Source: Gordonia sp. PDNC005
GTDB lineage: Bacteria; Actinomycetota; Actinomycetes; Mycobacteriales; Mycobacteriaceae
Direction of reading: 5' to 3'
DNA length: 64,000 nt
Assembly (NCBI RefSeq): GCF_016919385.1
Contig: NZ_CP070351.1
Coordinates: 1 to 64,000, forward strand
Below, piece by piece: positions 1 through 7,670 of this stretch. Numbering within the stretch: the first letter of the stretch is position 1; every line of letters starts with the position of its first letter. The notes beneath the pieces are model-generated. The model saw only the letters and a program-made list of their open reading frames with translations. It was not told the DNA's origin and did not search any database. The translations under genes and the position numbers were made by a program.

Positions 1-9
1 GACCTAGTC
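1..9. other. Probable right edge of the attL core
   Basis: The window opens with gacctagtc, which also occurs at 55361-55369 inside the tRNA-Thr gene. The two sequences differ from the next base on. This fits a core site identical to the 3' part of the tRNA, most of it lying before base 1. Nine bases alone are weak; the position next to the integrase gene and opposite an intact tRNA is the main support. Confidence 0.6.
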
Positions 10-126
10 TTACCGTCCGAGGGATTCTCGCCGAAACTCAGCGAAGCTGCGCGAAGTCATAATGTCCGGTCGACCTGCAGGTTCGCTATTCGCTCGCGCT
101 CGCATGGCTCTATCTCTCTTCGCTCA

Positions 127-150
127 AATTCCTGGGATAATCCTGGGATC
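127..150. repeat. Candidate integrase arm-type sites, left arm
   Basis: Two copies of TCCTGGGAT at 130-138 and 141-149 lie 11 bp apart, within a 24-bp sequence that recurs at 55253-55276 with two mismatches. Tandem short repeats flanking the core in both phage arms are typical of arm-type sites bound by the N-terminal domain of tyrosine integrases. The element touches the integrase stop codon. Confidence 0.6.
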
Positions 151-1354
151 AGTTGCTATCGGTTGGGGCGAGCTTGTCGAGCGTCGACCGAAGGTCCGGA
201 GCGACCGTCTCCCGCTGCACGTAGTGCTTCGCCGCGACCGCAGGAGTGTTGCCCAACTGCGCGGCAGCCTCGTCGATCCCCAACTCTCGAGCGACCACAG
301 TCGCCACCGTTTTGCGGAACGTATGCGGCTGCACCCAACCCCAGTCCTTGCCATGCGCCGACCGCAACTGCGTCCGCAAATTCGCCGCAGACTTCCACGT
401 CCCACGCGCTGACGGGAAGATCGCGTCATGCGGATTCGGTTCGGCGTTCACCTTCATCCGCAGCAGCGTGTCCACCGCGAACTTCGGCAGGATCACCGTG
501 AACCGATCCTTTGCCTTCCGATGCTCCTGCCTCACGATCGACGGCCCATCCTTCGGGCCCGGCACCAACGTCGCGCCGATGAACGCTGTCGGCTGCTCGG
601 CCTCCAAGTCGACGTCCTGCCACCGCAACGCCAGCACCTCATTGATACGGGCACCAGTCGCGACCTGAACGTTGACGTAGTCGAGTAGCCCTTGTGCGCG
701 AGGCCGGCCACCACGCTTGCCGTCGGGGCGCGCTGGCGCCGCCTGCCATGCCCGGATGTGTTCGCGGTATGCGGTCAGCTCGTCGACGGTGAGCGCTCGG
801 ATATCCTTCTTCTCCGCCTTCACGATGGTCACTTCGCGGACCGGGTTCGCGCCGGGGTAGGCGTCGTGCCGGATCGCGATCGCGAACATCTCTGTCAGCT
901 GGCGGCGGAGGTTCGCAGCCTTGGACGGCTTGTCGGCGGCTTCGGCATCGAGGAACCACTCAACAGTCGCGGTCGTGACGTCGCGGATCCGCAACTCGCC
1001 GAGACCCTTCTTGATCAGCAGGTGATACGGCTCGTAGTGGGTGATCGTCTGGTCGGAGATCCCGGACTGCTGTTTCTGCTCCCACCATTTGTCGGCGAGG
1101 ACGGCAACAGTAGTGACCGGAGTGAGGGCGGCGACGCCGCCGCCGGGCATAGGGCGCCCGCAGTTCTCGGCCCGTTCTGTTGCCCGTAGTTTCACTGCGT
1201 CTGTCGCGGCCAACTTGGATGGGCCGTCAGCCTGAACGGAGCGGACCTTGCCGTCGCGGCAGCGGACCTCGCAACGGGCGCGGTACCGACGTCCACCGAG
1301 GGCGGTGACTTTGATCTGCCCGTGTTCGCCGACCTCGAGTCTGCGGCGCCCCAT
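149..1354 (-). CDS. int: Tyrosine recombinase, phage integrase
   Basis: About 401 aa, the usual size for actinophage tyrosine integrases, catalysing site-specific integration and excision at the att site. The C-terminal catalytic domain shows the first Arg in TGARINEVLAL, the H-x-x-R box in PHTFRKT and the nucleophile Tyr in AAKHYVQ. The Gly-His preceding box II reads LGNTP, so the usual second His is Asn. The N-terminal half would hold arm-binding and core-binding domains. I chose the ATG at 1354 because it overlaps the stop of the upstream metallopeptidase gene by one base (TGATG); a GTG four codons earlier is possible. It sits next to the presumed attL, as expected. Confidence 0.95.
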   Translation of the reverse strand: MGRRRLEVGEHGQIKVTALGGRRYRARCEVRCRDGKVRSVQADGPSKLAATDAVKLRATERAENCGRPMPGGGVAALTPVTTVAVLADKWWEQKQQSGISDQTITHYEPYHLLIKKGLGELRIRDVTTATVEWFLDAEAADKPSKAANLRRQLTEMFAIAIRHDAYPGANPVREVTIVKAEKKDIRALTVDELTAYREHIRAWQAAPARPDGKRGGRPRAQGLLDYVNVQVATGARINEVLALRWQDVDLEAEQPTAFIGATLVPGPKDGPSIVRQEHRKAKDRFTVILPKFAVDTLLRMKVNAEPNPHDAIFPSARGTWKSAANLRTQLRSAHGKDWGWVQPHTFRKTVATVVARELGIDEAAAQLGNTPAVAAKHYVQRETVAPDLRSTLDKLAPTDSN

Positions 1355-1785
1355 CAGGGCACCCACTCGATGCCGTCGAGCTCGTAGTCGATGCGGGCGC
1401 GTTCGGCTGGGGTGAGTGATGCAATGAACGCTTTGAGCATCGGGACGTCAACCCACAGTTCGTGGGCGATCTCTGGGGCGTGGCGGGACCAGCGCAGGGC
1501 GTCGACCAGCGCGTCGACGTTGACGAGCCGTCGGGCGGCGATGCGCTCGACTGTCGCCTCTTCGCGCGCATGGAGGACGGGGTCGATCGGGACGAGACAA
1601 TCGCGTTCGACGTGGCCGATCTCGTGCGACAGGGTCGACCGTCGCTCGTCGCTGATCGAGAGTGCGCTGATCTCGATCCGGTTGCCGCACGCGTGTCCGC
1701 GGGTGCCGCGCGGGAGGTGGTTGACGAGCGCGATCTCGACGTGGGGGAGTCGGTCGCGGGCATCGCGCCACGGGTGGTAGGACAT
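1354..1785 (-). CDS. ImmA/IrrE-family metallo-endopeptidase
   Basis: The 143-aa protein carries the zinc protease motif HEIGH (in TLSHEIGHVERD) with a downstream Glu-rich helix (AREEATVERIAARRL) that can supply the third ligand. In this family, such as ImmA of ICEBs1, the protease cleaves a phage or ICE repressor to allow induction. Its place between the integrase and the repressor gene supports a role in prophage induction (inference). A good ribosome site, gaaggag, precedes the ATG. Translation is coupled to int. Confidence 0.88.
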   Translation of the reverse strand: MSYHPWRDARDRLPHVEIALVNHLPRGTRGHACGNRIEISALSISDERRSTLSHEIGHVERDCLVPIDPVLHAREEATVERIAARRLVNVDALVDALRWSRHAPEIAHELWVDVPMLKAFIASLTPAERARIDYELDGIEWVP

Positions 1786-1910
1786 TGGCTTCTCCTTCGG
1801 GCGGCGGCGGGTGGTGAATCCGCCGTCTGTAGATCGGGTGACGGGTACAGCACAGGCCCCGAAATGTGGTGCTGTTCGGGGCCTGTGCAGGTAAGGCTCG
1901 AGTCCGTCGG

Positions 1911-2444
1911 TTAGAACAACTTGCCGTTGCAGGACACGACGGCGTAGCTCCCGGACGAGGTGTTCTCGACCTCGACCTTGCCGTCGACGATGATCTTGCA
2001 GCTGATGTCACCACTTCCCGCGTTCTGTGCGGTGACGCCCTTGATGGTCGTCTTGTCCTTGTCGAGGGCCTTCGACTTCCATGGGAGGCTTTCCCCGTTT
2101 GCCTGCGACTGATTACCGCCCTCGGTGAAGTACGTGATCGTCCCGGCCGAGCCCGAGTCGCCCGTGACTTCATAGACGACCGTGCCGTCCTCGTCAGGTG
2201 TCACGCCCCCCTGAGTTGCTTGCGTGCTCGGCGGGTTGTTGATGCCGGGCTGCTGTGCGGGCTGGCTGGTCGAGTTGCTGGCGGCCTCGGTCTTGTCGTC
2301 GTCCTTCTTGTCGCCTCCGCCACTGACTGCGGCGATGATGACGATGACGGCGACGATCCCGCCGATGATCCACCAGAGCTTCTTGCGGCTCTTCTTCGGC
2401 GGTTCCGGCTGCGGCTGGTATGGGGGCGGTGTGGGCGCGGTCAT
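1911..2444 (-). CDS. MmpS-like single-pass membrane protein
   Basis: 177 aa. A Pro-rich cytoplasmic N-terminus with basic residues (PPKKSRKKLWW) leads into one membrane helix around residues 24-42, a Ser/Thr/Gln/Pro-rich linker and a C-terminal beta-rich domain with two Cys. The arrangement and the YEVTGDSGSAGTITYFT start of the domain resemble the MmpS or DUF4190-type proteins of mycolata. It lies between repressor and ImmA in the lysogeny module, has a strong aggagg ribosome site, and is therefore probably made in the lysogen. A surface role such as superinfection exclusion is possible but unproven. Confidence 0.7.
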   Translation of the reverse strand: MTAPTPPPYQPQPEPPKKSRKKLWWIIGGIVAVIVIIAAVSGGGDKKDDDKTEAASNSTSQPAQQPGINNPPSTQATQGGVTPDEDGTVVYEVTGDSGSAGTITYFTEGGNQSQANGESLPWKSKALDKDKTTIKGVTAQNAGSGDISCKIIVDGKVEVENTSSGSYAVVSCNGKLF

Positions 2445-2550
2445 GAGGTCCTCCTACGTGTGGTGGTCGTTACTGCCGCTGACAGTAGCGGTTGGGTCTG
2501 ATAATCCTGCCTACACAGAGTTCGCGTAGGCCATTTGGACGACAGACTTC

Positions 2551-3036
2551 TCAGTCTTCGCCAGGCGGAATCTGCGACTCTTCCCCCAGACCGTCGAGGT
2601 GGTCGTACAACGCTTCGCCCGGTGATGGGGCGTCAAGGCGACGAGCTGCCATCGGAAGAGGCTGGTCGTCGTCCTCATCTTTGGCACCGAAGCGCGGCGT
2701 GATGACGTCAGCGTCCGCCGGCCCGTCGAAGATTCGCACGGCATCAGGATCAGTACGCCGCATGATCTCTTCTAGCAACTGATGGTTGGTCGCGCGGCCG
2801 AGCGCCTGTTGAACGCCCACACCTCGCAGGTCGGCTGGCTCGAGATATCCGGTGTCAATGAGGGCCTGGCCAGCCGGTACCCCGTATGCGCGTGCTAGCG
2901 AGACCACAAGTTCGGCGTCGAGCTTTCTGCGCGCGAGCTGCCGACTGATCGTCGATTGCGGAACGCCGACCTTGATTGCTGCGGCCCGCTGACTGTCGAC
3001 GCCGATGGTGGCGGCGAGCCATTCCTCGTGTGTCAT
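2551..3036 (-). CDS. HTH immunity repressor (candidate)
   Basis: About 161 aa. The N-terminal 65 residues form a lambda-repressor-like helix-turn-helix (AAAIKVGVPQSTISRQLARR). The rest is acidic with no recognisable catalytic self-cleavage site, which suits induction through the neighbouring ImmA-type protease (inference). It is divergent from a small Cro-like gene. I chose the ATG at 3036, seven bases after a TAATGT hexamer, which implies a leaderless mRNA; a GTG at 3045 is the alternative. The promoter overlaps an inverted repeat, suggesting autoregulation. Confidence 0.8.
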   Translation of the reverse strand: MTHEEWLAATIGVDSQRAAAIKVGVPQSTISRQLARRKLDAELVVSLARAYGVPAGQALIDTGYLEPADLRGVGVQQALGRATNHQLLEEIMRRTDPDAVRIFDGPADADVITPRFGAKDEDDDQPLPMAARRLDAPSPGEALYDHLDGLGEESQIPPGED

Positions 3037-3056
3037 GTGATGCACATTAGCATCAC
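3037..3056. promoter_or_regulatory. Candidate repressor operator O1
   Basis: A perfect inverted repeat, GTGATGC-n6-GCATCAC, covers the -10 hexamer and the region just upstream of the repressor start. A bound repressor dimer would block its own promoter. Confidence 0.55.
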
Positions 3057-3073
3057 TACGTTGGTGGTGTCTA
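3044..3073 (-). promoter_or_regulatory. Repressor promoter
   Basis: On the reverse strand, TAGACA (3068-3073) and TAATGT (3044-3049) are separated by 18 bp. The -10 lies 7 nt before the chosen ATG, giving a leaderless transcript. Confidence 0.55.
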
Positions 3074-3127
3074 CCTGGGAAAATCGGGCGCTGTCGACAC
3101 GCTTGTAATTCCAGCCTTGCGAATCCG

Positions 3128-3151
3128 GATCACATGATGCAAGATGTGATC
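3128..3151. promoter_or_regulatory. Candidate operator O2 with rightward early promoter
   Basis: GATCACAT-n8-ATGTGATC is a perfect inverted repeat. It lies across the spacer and -10 of a possible forward promoter (TTGCGA at 3117, CAAGAT at 3140) driving the Cro-like gene. It shares the TGATC/CATCA character of O1 but has a different spacing. Confidence 0.5.
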
Positions 3152-3189
3152 ACACCAACCGGAAACGGATCACCAAGGGAGTCCCCACG

Positions 3190-3411
3190 ATGCAAAATCT
3201 CCGCCTCCGGCCTGGCGTCATCGACGCAATGAAGGCCGACCGAAACTTCGACAGCGACGCACAAGCCGCCGCCGCCCTCGGTGTCACCGTCGTTGAACTC
3301 GAGCGACTCCGCCACGGCGCGATCATCAGCCCACACATGGCACTGCAGGTCGCTGCCGTTCAGGGCACAGGGTTCGATCTCTCCCGCTGGGTTGAGCAGG
3401 TGCCGGCATGA
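3190..3411 (+). CDS. Small Cro-like HTH protein
   Basis: 73 aa. Residues about 20-55 look like a helix-turn-helix (DAQAAAALGVTVVELERLR). It is the first gene of the rightward early operon and diverges from the repressor, the usual place of cro. The preceding aaggga at 3175-3180 serves as ribosome site. It overlaps the next gene by 4 bases. The function is inferred from size and position. Confidence 0.65.
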   Translation: MQNLRLRPGVIDAMKADRNFDSDAQAAAALGVTVVELERLRHGAIISPHMALQVAAVQGTGFDLSRWVEQVPA

Positions 3412-3638
3412 CTGCTCGCCTGCAGGCGGTGCCCGATACGGAAGACGTCGAAGAGACCACGAGCGAACTGGTGCTCCTCGCAGCGCCAGCCTTGGCGGAC
3501 CTCCTCGGCATCTCAACAGGCCGGATCTACCAGATGCGTCACGACGGACTCCTACCCCCGGTCATCAAGATCGGGACTCTCATCCGCTGGGACCGCGCCG
3601 ACATCTACGCGTGGCTCGACTCGATGAAGGAGTCGTGA
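3408..3638 (+). CDS. Excisionase-family (MerR-like winged helix) DNA-binding protein
   Basis: 76 aa. The C-terminal 55 residues follow the excisionase/HTH_17 pattern: ALADLLGISTGRIYQMRHDG, then the basic strand, then IRWDRADIYAWLDS. Such proteins either direct integrase towards excision or regulate early transcription. ATGA overlap with the Cro-like gene and TGATG overlap with the next gene indicate one operon. Confidence 0.75.
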   Translation: MTARLQAVPDTEDVEETTSELVLLAAPALADLLGISTGRIYQMRHDGLLPPVIKIGTLIRWDRADIYAWLDSMKES

Positions 3639-3790
3639 TGCGCAGCCTCGACGAGTACGGCGCCGACGGTGAGGTCCTCGACTACGACCTCGGGGAGCGG
3701 GTCGCCGCACGTCGCGCCCAGATGGACGTGCCGCCGCCAACGCCGGAGCAGGTCGAAGAGTTGGTCGCGCTACTGCGCGGCAAAAGGTGA
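3638..3790 (+). CDS. Small protein of unknown function
   Basis: 50 aa, starting at the ATG that overlaps the preceding stop. It is charged, with no recognisable domain. It ends just before a strong hairpin and so probably closes the first early transcription unit. Confidence 0.6.
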   Translation: MRSLDEYGADGEVLDYDLGERVAARRAQMDVPPPTPEQVEELVALLRGKR

Positions 3791-3806
3791 AGCCGGGCAG
3801 CTGATT

Positions 3807-3826
3807 GGCCGGGCACCACCCCGGCC
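3807..3826 (+). terminator. Hairpin in early leader, possible terminator
   Basis: GGCCGGG and CCCGGCC pair around a 6-nt loop. There is no U-tract, so it may be an attenuator or mRNA-stability element rather than an intrinsic terminator. Confidence 0.4.
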
Positions 3827-3917
3827 GCTACCCGGCCTCCAAAGGTCCGAAGGAAATCGAAACCCTGCGGTGACTATACCGCCGGGCCCCCACTTCATCT
3901 GTGAAGGAACCCACACC

Positions 3918-4211
3918 ATGCACGACATCATCAACCAGCTCGCCCTCGTCGAGGAAATTGGCGGCAAAGGGGCGATCGCGCAGATCCGCGTCTACCGGGA
4001 CATGAAGAACGTCGATCACCCGCAGGTGGCCGTCTCGTTTCTCGACCCGGCCGTGTACGTGGACCAGGGCGAGGTCACTGATCGCGTCCACCTGGACCGG
4101 CCCGTCGGCACGTACGCCCGACTCTGCATCACCGGTGACCCGGACGACGATCCGCTCGACCTGCTCGCCGAGGCGGTCGACATTCTGCAGGACGCGACGG
4201 TCGCGCCGTGA
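3918..4211 (+). CDS. Hypothetical phage early protein
   Basis: 97 aa from an ATG preceded by gaaggaa. It is acidic and mixed alpha/beta in appearance (QIRVYRDMKNVDHPQVAVSF), with no family recognised. It is the first gene after the 3807-3826 hairpin and overlaps the next gene by 4 bases. Confidence 0.7.
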   Translation: MHDIINQLALVEEIGGKGAIAQIRVYRDMKNVDHPQVAVSFLDPAVYVDQGEVTDRVHLDRPVGTYARLCITGDPDDDPLDLLAEAVDILQDATVAP

Positions 4212-4375
4212 TCGCGGCGCTGCTCGAGTTGTCGCCGCTCACGCGCGCTGTGCTCACCACGATGGTCGCCGGGTCGATCGTCGCTGCACTCTCTCCGGAC
4301 GTACCGCCGGTCTTGACCCTCGAACCCGATGCCATGCCGGTCGGGCCGGTCGTCGAGGCAGGTGCGCTCCGATGA
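4208..4375 (+). CDS. Small hydrophobic protein
   Basis: 55 aa from a GTG overlapping the previous stop (GTGA). Residues about 2-30 are largely apolar and may form one membrane helix. It ends with a 4-base overlap to the next ATG. Function unknown. Confidence 0.5.
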   Translation: MIAALLELSPLTRAVLTTMVAGSIVAALSPDVPPVLTLEPDAMPVGPVVEAGALR

Positions 4376-4584
4376 TCAGCCTCGACCACTCCCGGATCAC
4401 GACAGTCGTCGACGTCGCGCCCGCGGACGAACTGTCTCCGTTGTGGGAGATCGCCGCCACGGACTACACCGGCACGACGACGCACTACGACGGCGAGACC
4501 GGCACGACCCTGGCGGAGACGATCGACGACCTTCTCGCCGACGACATCGACCACATCGACCTCACCTTGTGGATGCCGAAGTGA
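4372..4584 (+). CDS. Hypothetical acidic protein
   Basis: 70 aa, rich in Asp and Thr, starting at the ATG of an ATGA overlap. There is no recognisable domain. The C-terminal stretch IDDLLADDIDHIDLTLW looks helical. It is translationally coupled on both sides. Confidence 0.6.
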   Translation: MISLDHSRITTVVDVAPADELSPLWEIAATDYTGTTTHYDGETGTTLAETIDDLLADDIDHIDLTLWMPK

Positions 4585-4748
4585 AGCACCTCCCGTGGAT
4601 GGACCCAGCGACAGGGGAGTGGGACGACCCGCACGCCTGCCCCGGCTGCGAGCTCGTCCCCACCCGGAACGGGCAGGAGTGCGACGACTGCGCCACCGCG
4701 ACCTACCTCGACATCTTCAACACCACCCCCGAAGGAACATCATCATGA
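4581..4748 (+). CDS. Small zinc-ribbon protein
   Basis: 55 aa from a GTG overlapping the preceding stop. Two Cys pairs (CPGCE and CDDC) about 19 residues apart suggest one zinc ribbon. It overlaps the exonuclease gene by 4 bases and might be an accessory to recombination, but this is only positional. Confidence 0.55.
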   Translation: MKHLPWMDPATGEWDDPHACPGCELVPTRNGQECDDCATATYLDIFNTTPEGTSS

Positions 4749-5809
4749 CCACGACGACGAGCTTCAAACCGTCGACAGACTGGAATCCCTACCAGTTGCA
4801 CGCACGACTCCTGCCGACGCCGGCCGACGAGATCGCCTGGTTGCGGCAGCGCCGCGAAGGCATCGGCGCCAGCGAGACCGCGGCGCTCCTCGGCATGGGC
4901 CGCTGGACCGGACAGACCCAGTACGGCGTGTGGCTGGACAAAACCGCCCAGGTTCCGCTCTCGACGGCCAAGACCGAAGCGATGGAACTCGGCCACATTC
5001 TCGAACCCGTCATCCGTGACACCGCCGCATCGCGCCTCGGGTACGAGGTCCGCACCATCGGCGGCCTCGCCTCCCGCGCACGGCCGTGGCAGCGCGCCAG
5101 CCTCGACGCAGTCCTCATCGTCCCCGACGACGGGCCGATCCCACTGGAAGTGAAGAACACGTCGCAGTACCTCGCCGAGCAGTGGTCCGACGACCAGGTC
5201 CCCGACGCCGCCGAACTGCAACTGCAGCACCAGCTCGCCGTGACTGGCGCACCGTACGGGTACGTCGCCGGCATGATCGGCGGATCCCGCATCGTCACCC
5301 GCCGAGTCGACCGCGACCAGGAACTGATCGACATGATCATCGCCGAAGAGGAAGCGTTCTGGCAGCACGTGCTCAACGAGACGACACCGCCGATCACGTC
5401 GCGTGAATCGGTCGCCGACATCGTCGCAGCCGCAGGGGACCCGGACGTCGAGACACTCGTCGCCGGGCCGGAGGTCGCGCACGAGGCTCGCCGCTGGGCC
5501 GACGCGTACCGGCAGGCGACCGCCGACGAGAAGGCCGCGAAGGCGAAGAAGGCCGAGGCCCGCAACAACCTGTTGTTCCTCGCCGACGGGCACAGCGAGA
5601 TCGCCGAACAGTCGGGCGACGTCATCCACACCGTCGTGAAGATCGTCCGCGGCGTGTTCGCCGCCAAGCGGTGGCGCGACGACAACCCTGATCTCGCTCC
5701 GCAGTTCGAGAAGAAGGTGCTGGTCACTGACACCGCAGCGTTGAGAGCAGAACTGCCGGACATGTACCGCGCGTACCAGTCGGTGTCCGTCCGGTTCCCG
5801 AAGTCCTGA
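4745..5809 (+). CDS. YqaJ-type viral recombinase / lambda-type exonuclease
   Basis: 354 aa. The N-terminal two thirds match the YqaJ family of PD-(D/E)XK nucleases: GIGASETAALLGMG near residue 40, the Glu in LGHILEP, Asp in RASLDAVLI and the E-x-K pair in IPLEVKNTS, then QLQHQLAVTG. Such enzymes resect double-stranded ends 5' to 3' and hand single strands to an annealase, here the RecT gene 0.7 kb downstream. The Ala/Lys-rich C-terminal segment (about 240-280) is probably helical. The start is the ATG in an ATGA-like overlap. Confidence 0.88.
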   Translation: MTTTTSFKPSTDWNPYQLHARLLPTPADEIAWLRQRREGIGASETAALLGMGRWTGQTQYGVWLDKTAQVPLSTAKTEAMELGHILEPVIRDTAASRLGYEVRTIGGLASRARPWQRASLDAVLIVPDDGPIPLEVKNTSQYLAEQWSDDQVPDAAELQLQHQLAVTGAPYGYVAGMIGGSRIVTRRVDRDQELIDMIIAEEEAFWQHVLNETTPPITSRESVADIVAAAGDPDVETLVAGPEVAHEARRWADAYRQATADEKAAKAKKAEARNNLLFLADGHSEIAEQSGDVIHTVVKIVRGVFAAKRWRDDNPDLAPQFEKKVLVTDTAALRAELPDMYRAYQSVSVRFPKS

Positions 5810-6369
5810 TGATCTACCGCTGCCCCGTGTGCGGGGCCATCACATACGACCGCGACAGCGCGGCGATCCACCGATGCACGTACGAAACCCCAACCCGAGA
5901 GGAATCTCAAATGGCAACAATCACCGACCTCAACAGCGCGCAGCGCGCTCTGCGAGAAGCGGAGCTTCTTGAAGTGCTCGACGAGCTGAGTACCGGAAGG
6001 ATCGAACCGGACGACCCGCGGCTCGACCAGACGTACTCGGTCGACGGAACGATCGAGAAGGCTCTCCGGAACTGGACGTACGACGACATCGCGAGCGCAT
6101 ACGACCGGCTCAACAGTGACCACGATCCGGAAGATGGCGATCTCATCTTCTACGCCGAGCCGACCACGATCGGACGGTTCACCATCGGAATGGGCGAAGT
6201 CTACGGAGGCGACGGCTCGGCACGCATCGGTATCTGCGGACCGGTCGGCGACGGAGGCGAGGACGCAGACAAGCGTGCAGCGCTCTACCTGACCGGCGAG
6301 GAAGCTCACGAAATCGGCGGCCTCCTGCGCGGCATGATCATCGACACTCGCGGAGGCGTCGAAGCATGA
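5809..6369 (+). CDS. Hypothetical protein with N-terminal zinc-finger-like motif
   Basis: 186 aa if the TGATG-coupled ATG at 5809 is used. The first 25 residues hold CPVC plus H/C residues like a short zinc finger. A second ATG at 5911, preceded by gagagga, would give a 152-aa protein without it. The remaining part is acidic with no known domain. It lies between the exonuclease and RecT genes. Both starts may be used. Confidence 0.65.
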   Translation: MIYRCPVCGAITYDRDSAAIHRCTYETPTREESQMATITDLNSAQRALREAELLEVLDELSTGRIEPDDPRLDQTYSVDGTIEKALRNWTYDDIASAYDRLNSDHDPEDGDLIFYAEPTTIGRFTIGMGEVYGGDGSARIGICGPVGDGGEDADKRAALYLTGEEAHEIGGLLRGMIIDTRGGVEA

Positions 6370-6554
6370 GCGACACCTACCCGCCGACCCCCACGGGACT
6401 GACCTACCCGTCGCGGGCTGAGGACGTCGCCCGCGGTGTCCGCCTCGAATGCCTGCGCCTCGCAGCGGAGACCGGCATGAAGGCCGACGCCATCCAGCCG
6501 ACCGCCGAACAGTGGACGGACTTCGTCCTTGGCACCAACAAGAAGGAGAACTAG
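6366..6554 (+). CDS. Hypothetical small protein
   Basis: 62 aa, coupled by ATGA to the previous gene and ending three bases before recT. It is probably helical (RAEDVARGVRLECLRLAAET). No family is recognised. Confidence 0.65.
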   Translation: MSDTYPPTPTGLTYPSRAEDVARGVRLECLRLAAETGMKADAIQPTAEQWTDFVLGTNKKEN

Positions 6555-6557
6555 ATC

Positions 6558-7514
6558 ATGGGAAACGACCTGCGCCAGCGCGTCCAGAACCAGCCCGCCC
6601 AGCAGCAGGGGGAGCCGACGCTCGCCCAGCTGATCGAGCGGATGAAGCCCGAGATCGGGCGTGCGCTCCCGAAGCACATGAACCCCGACCGCATGGCCCG
6701 GATCGCCACGACCGTCCTGCGGCAGACGCCGGCACTCGCGCGCTGCACACCCGAGTCGTTCCTCGGCGCACTGCTCACCGCGTCGCAGCTCGGCCTCGAG
6801 CCCGGACCGCTCGGCGAGGCGTACCTCGTCCCGTACGGCACCACCGTCACGTTCATCCCCGGCTACCGCGGCCTCGTGAAACTCGCGTGGCAGTCCGGGA
6901 AGCTGCAGTCGTTCAACGCGCACATCGTGTACGAGAACGACGACTTCGACTACTCGTACGGCCTCGCGCCGACCCTCACGCACAAGCCCGCCATGACCAA
7001 CCGCGGCCCGGCGATCGCCGCGTACGCCGCAGCAGTGTTCAAGGACGGCGGCTCGGTGTTCGAGGTCATGTCCGTCGAGGACATCGAAGCGATCCGTAAG
7101 CGGTCGAAGTCCGGGAACAACGGGCCGTGGAAGACCGACTGGGCGGCGATGGCCCGCAAGACCGTCACCAAGCAGCTCGCGAAGTGGATGCCCCTGTCGT
7201 CCGAGTTCGCCGAAGCCGTGGTCCGCGACGGCACCGCCCGCACCGACACCGGGCAGCTCGTCGACGTCACACCCTCGTACGTTGACGGCGACGTCGACCA
7301 ACCGCAGATCGCCGGCACGGATGACGCGGCACCGGTTGACCGTCAGTCACTTGAGGCCGCAGTCCTTGCTGCGATCGACCAGGCCGGACACACCGACATC
7401 GCCGCGTTCCTGTCGAACCAATACGGCGACCAGATCGACAGCGTCTCAGAGCTGTCTGACGAAGAACTCACCACGACCCTCAACGCCCTCGCGGCACAGC
7501 AGAAAGAGAAGTAA
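6558..7514 (+). CDS. recT: RecT-family single-strand annealing protein
   Basis: 318 aa. Residues about 20-215 follow RecT: RMARIATTVLRQTPALARCT, then SFLGALLTASQLGLEPGPLGEAYLVPYG, the core FIPGYRGLVKLAWQSG, and a late TDWAAMARKTVTKQLAKWMP. The acidic C-terminal tail is typical of phage annealases. With the upstream YqaJ exonuclease it forms a two-component homologous recombination system used in phage DNA replication and repair. The ATG follows a short gap with aaggag 12 nt upstream. Confidence 0.93.
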   Translation: MGNDLRQRVQNQPAQQQGEPTLAQLIERMKPEIGRALPKHMNPDRMARIATTVLRQTPALARCTPESFLGALLTASQLGLEPGPLGEAYLVPYGTTVTFIPGYRGLVKLAWQSGKLQSFNAHIVYENDDFDYSYGLAPTLTHKPAMTNRGPAIAAYAAAVFKDGGSVFEVMSVEDIEAIRKRSKSGNNGPWKTDWAAMARKTVTKQLAKWMPLSSEFAEAVVRDGTARTDTGQLVDVTPSYVDGDVDQPQIAGTDDAAPVDRQSLEAAVLAAIDQAGHTDIAAFLSNQYGDQIDSVSELSDEELTTTLNALAAQQKEK

Positions 7515-7517
7515 CCC

Positions 7518-7667
7518 ATGTCCACCACCACCGTCCTGCCCAAGCTCATCGGCCAGTGGTCAGCCTGCAAGGGCGACAAGCCGCACTCGCCGCGCTGCAA
7601 ACGCTGCCGCCGCGGACAGGCGACCGGAACCGTCCGGCCCGCCACCACCCAGAAGAAGGAGAAGTAG
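7518..7667 (+). CDS. Small basic protein with Cys pairs
   Basis: 49 aa from an ATG three bases after the RecT stop. SACKGDKPHSPRCKRCRRG has three Cys and a His that may bind zinc, and the protein is strongly basic, consistent with nucleic acid contact. Function unknown. Confidence 0.55.
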   Translation: MSTTTVLPKLIGQWSACKGDKPHSPRCKRCRRGQATGTVRPATTQKKEK

Positions 7668-7670
7668 ATC

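Noticed and set aside
69..76. gtcgacct near the left end, also inside the tRNA-Thr gene
   Set aside because: Only 8 bases agree and the context differs; it is a SalI-type palindrome likely to occur by chance, and the match at base 1 is better placed.
2475..2500. Inverted repeat GTTACTG ... CAGTAGC and nearby gcggttggg before the MmpS-like gene
   Set aside because: The half-sites point the opposite way to the operator family, and the 9-nt overlap with the late leader motif lacks the rest of it and is on the non-coding side.
3868..3884. GGTGACTATACC palindrome-like sequence before 3918
   Set aside because: It resembles only one half-site of the operator family and lacks the ACAGT core.
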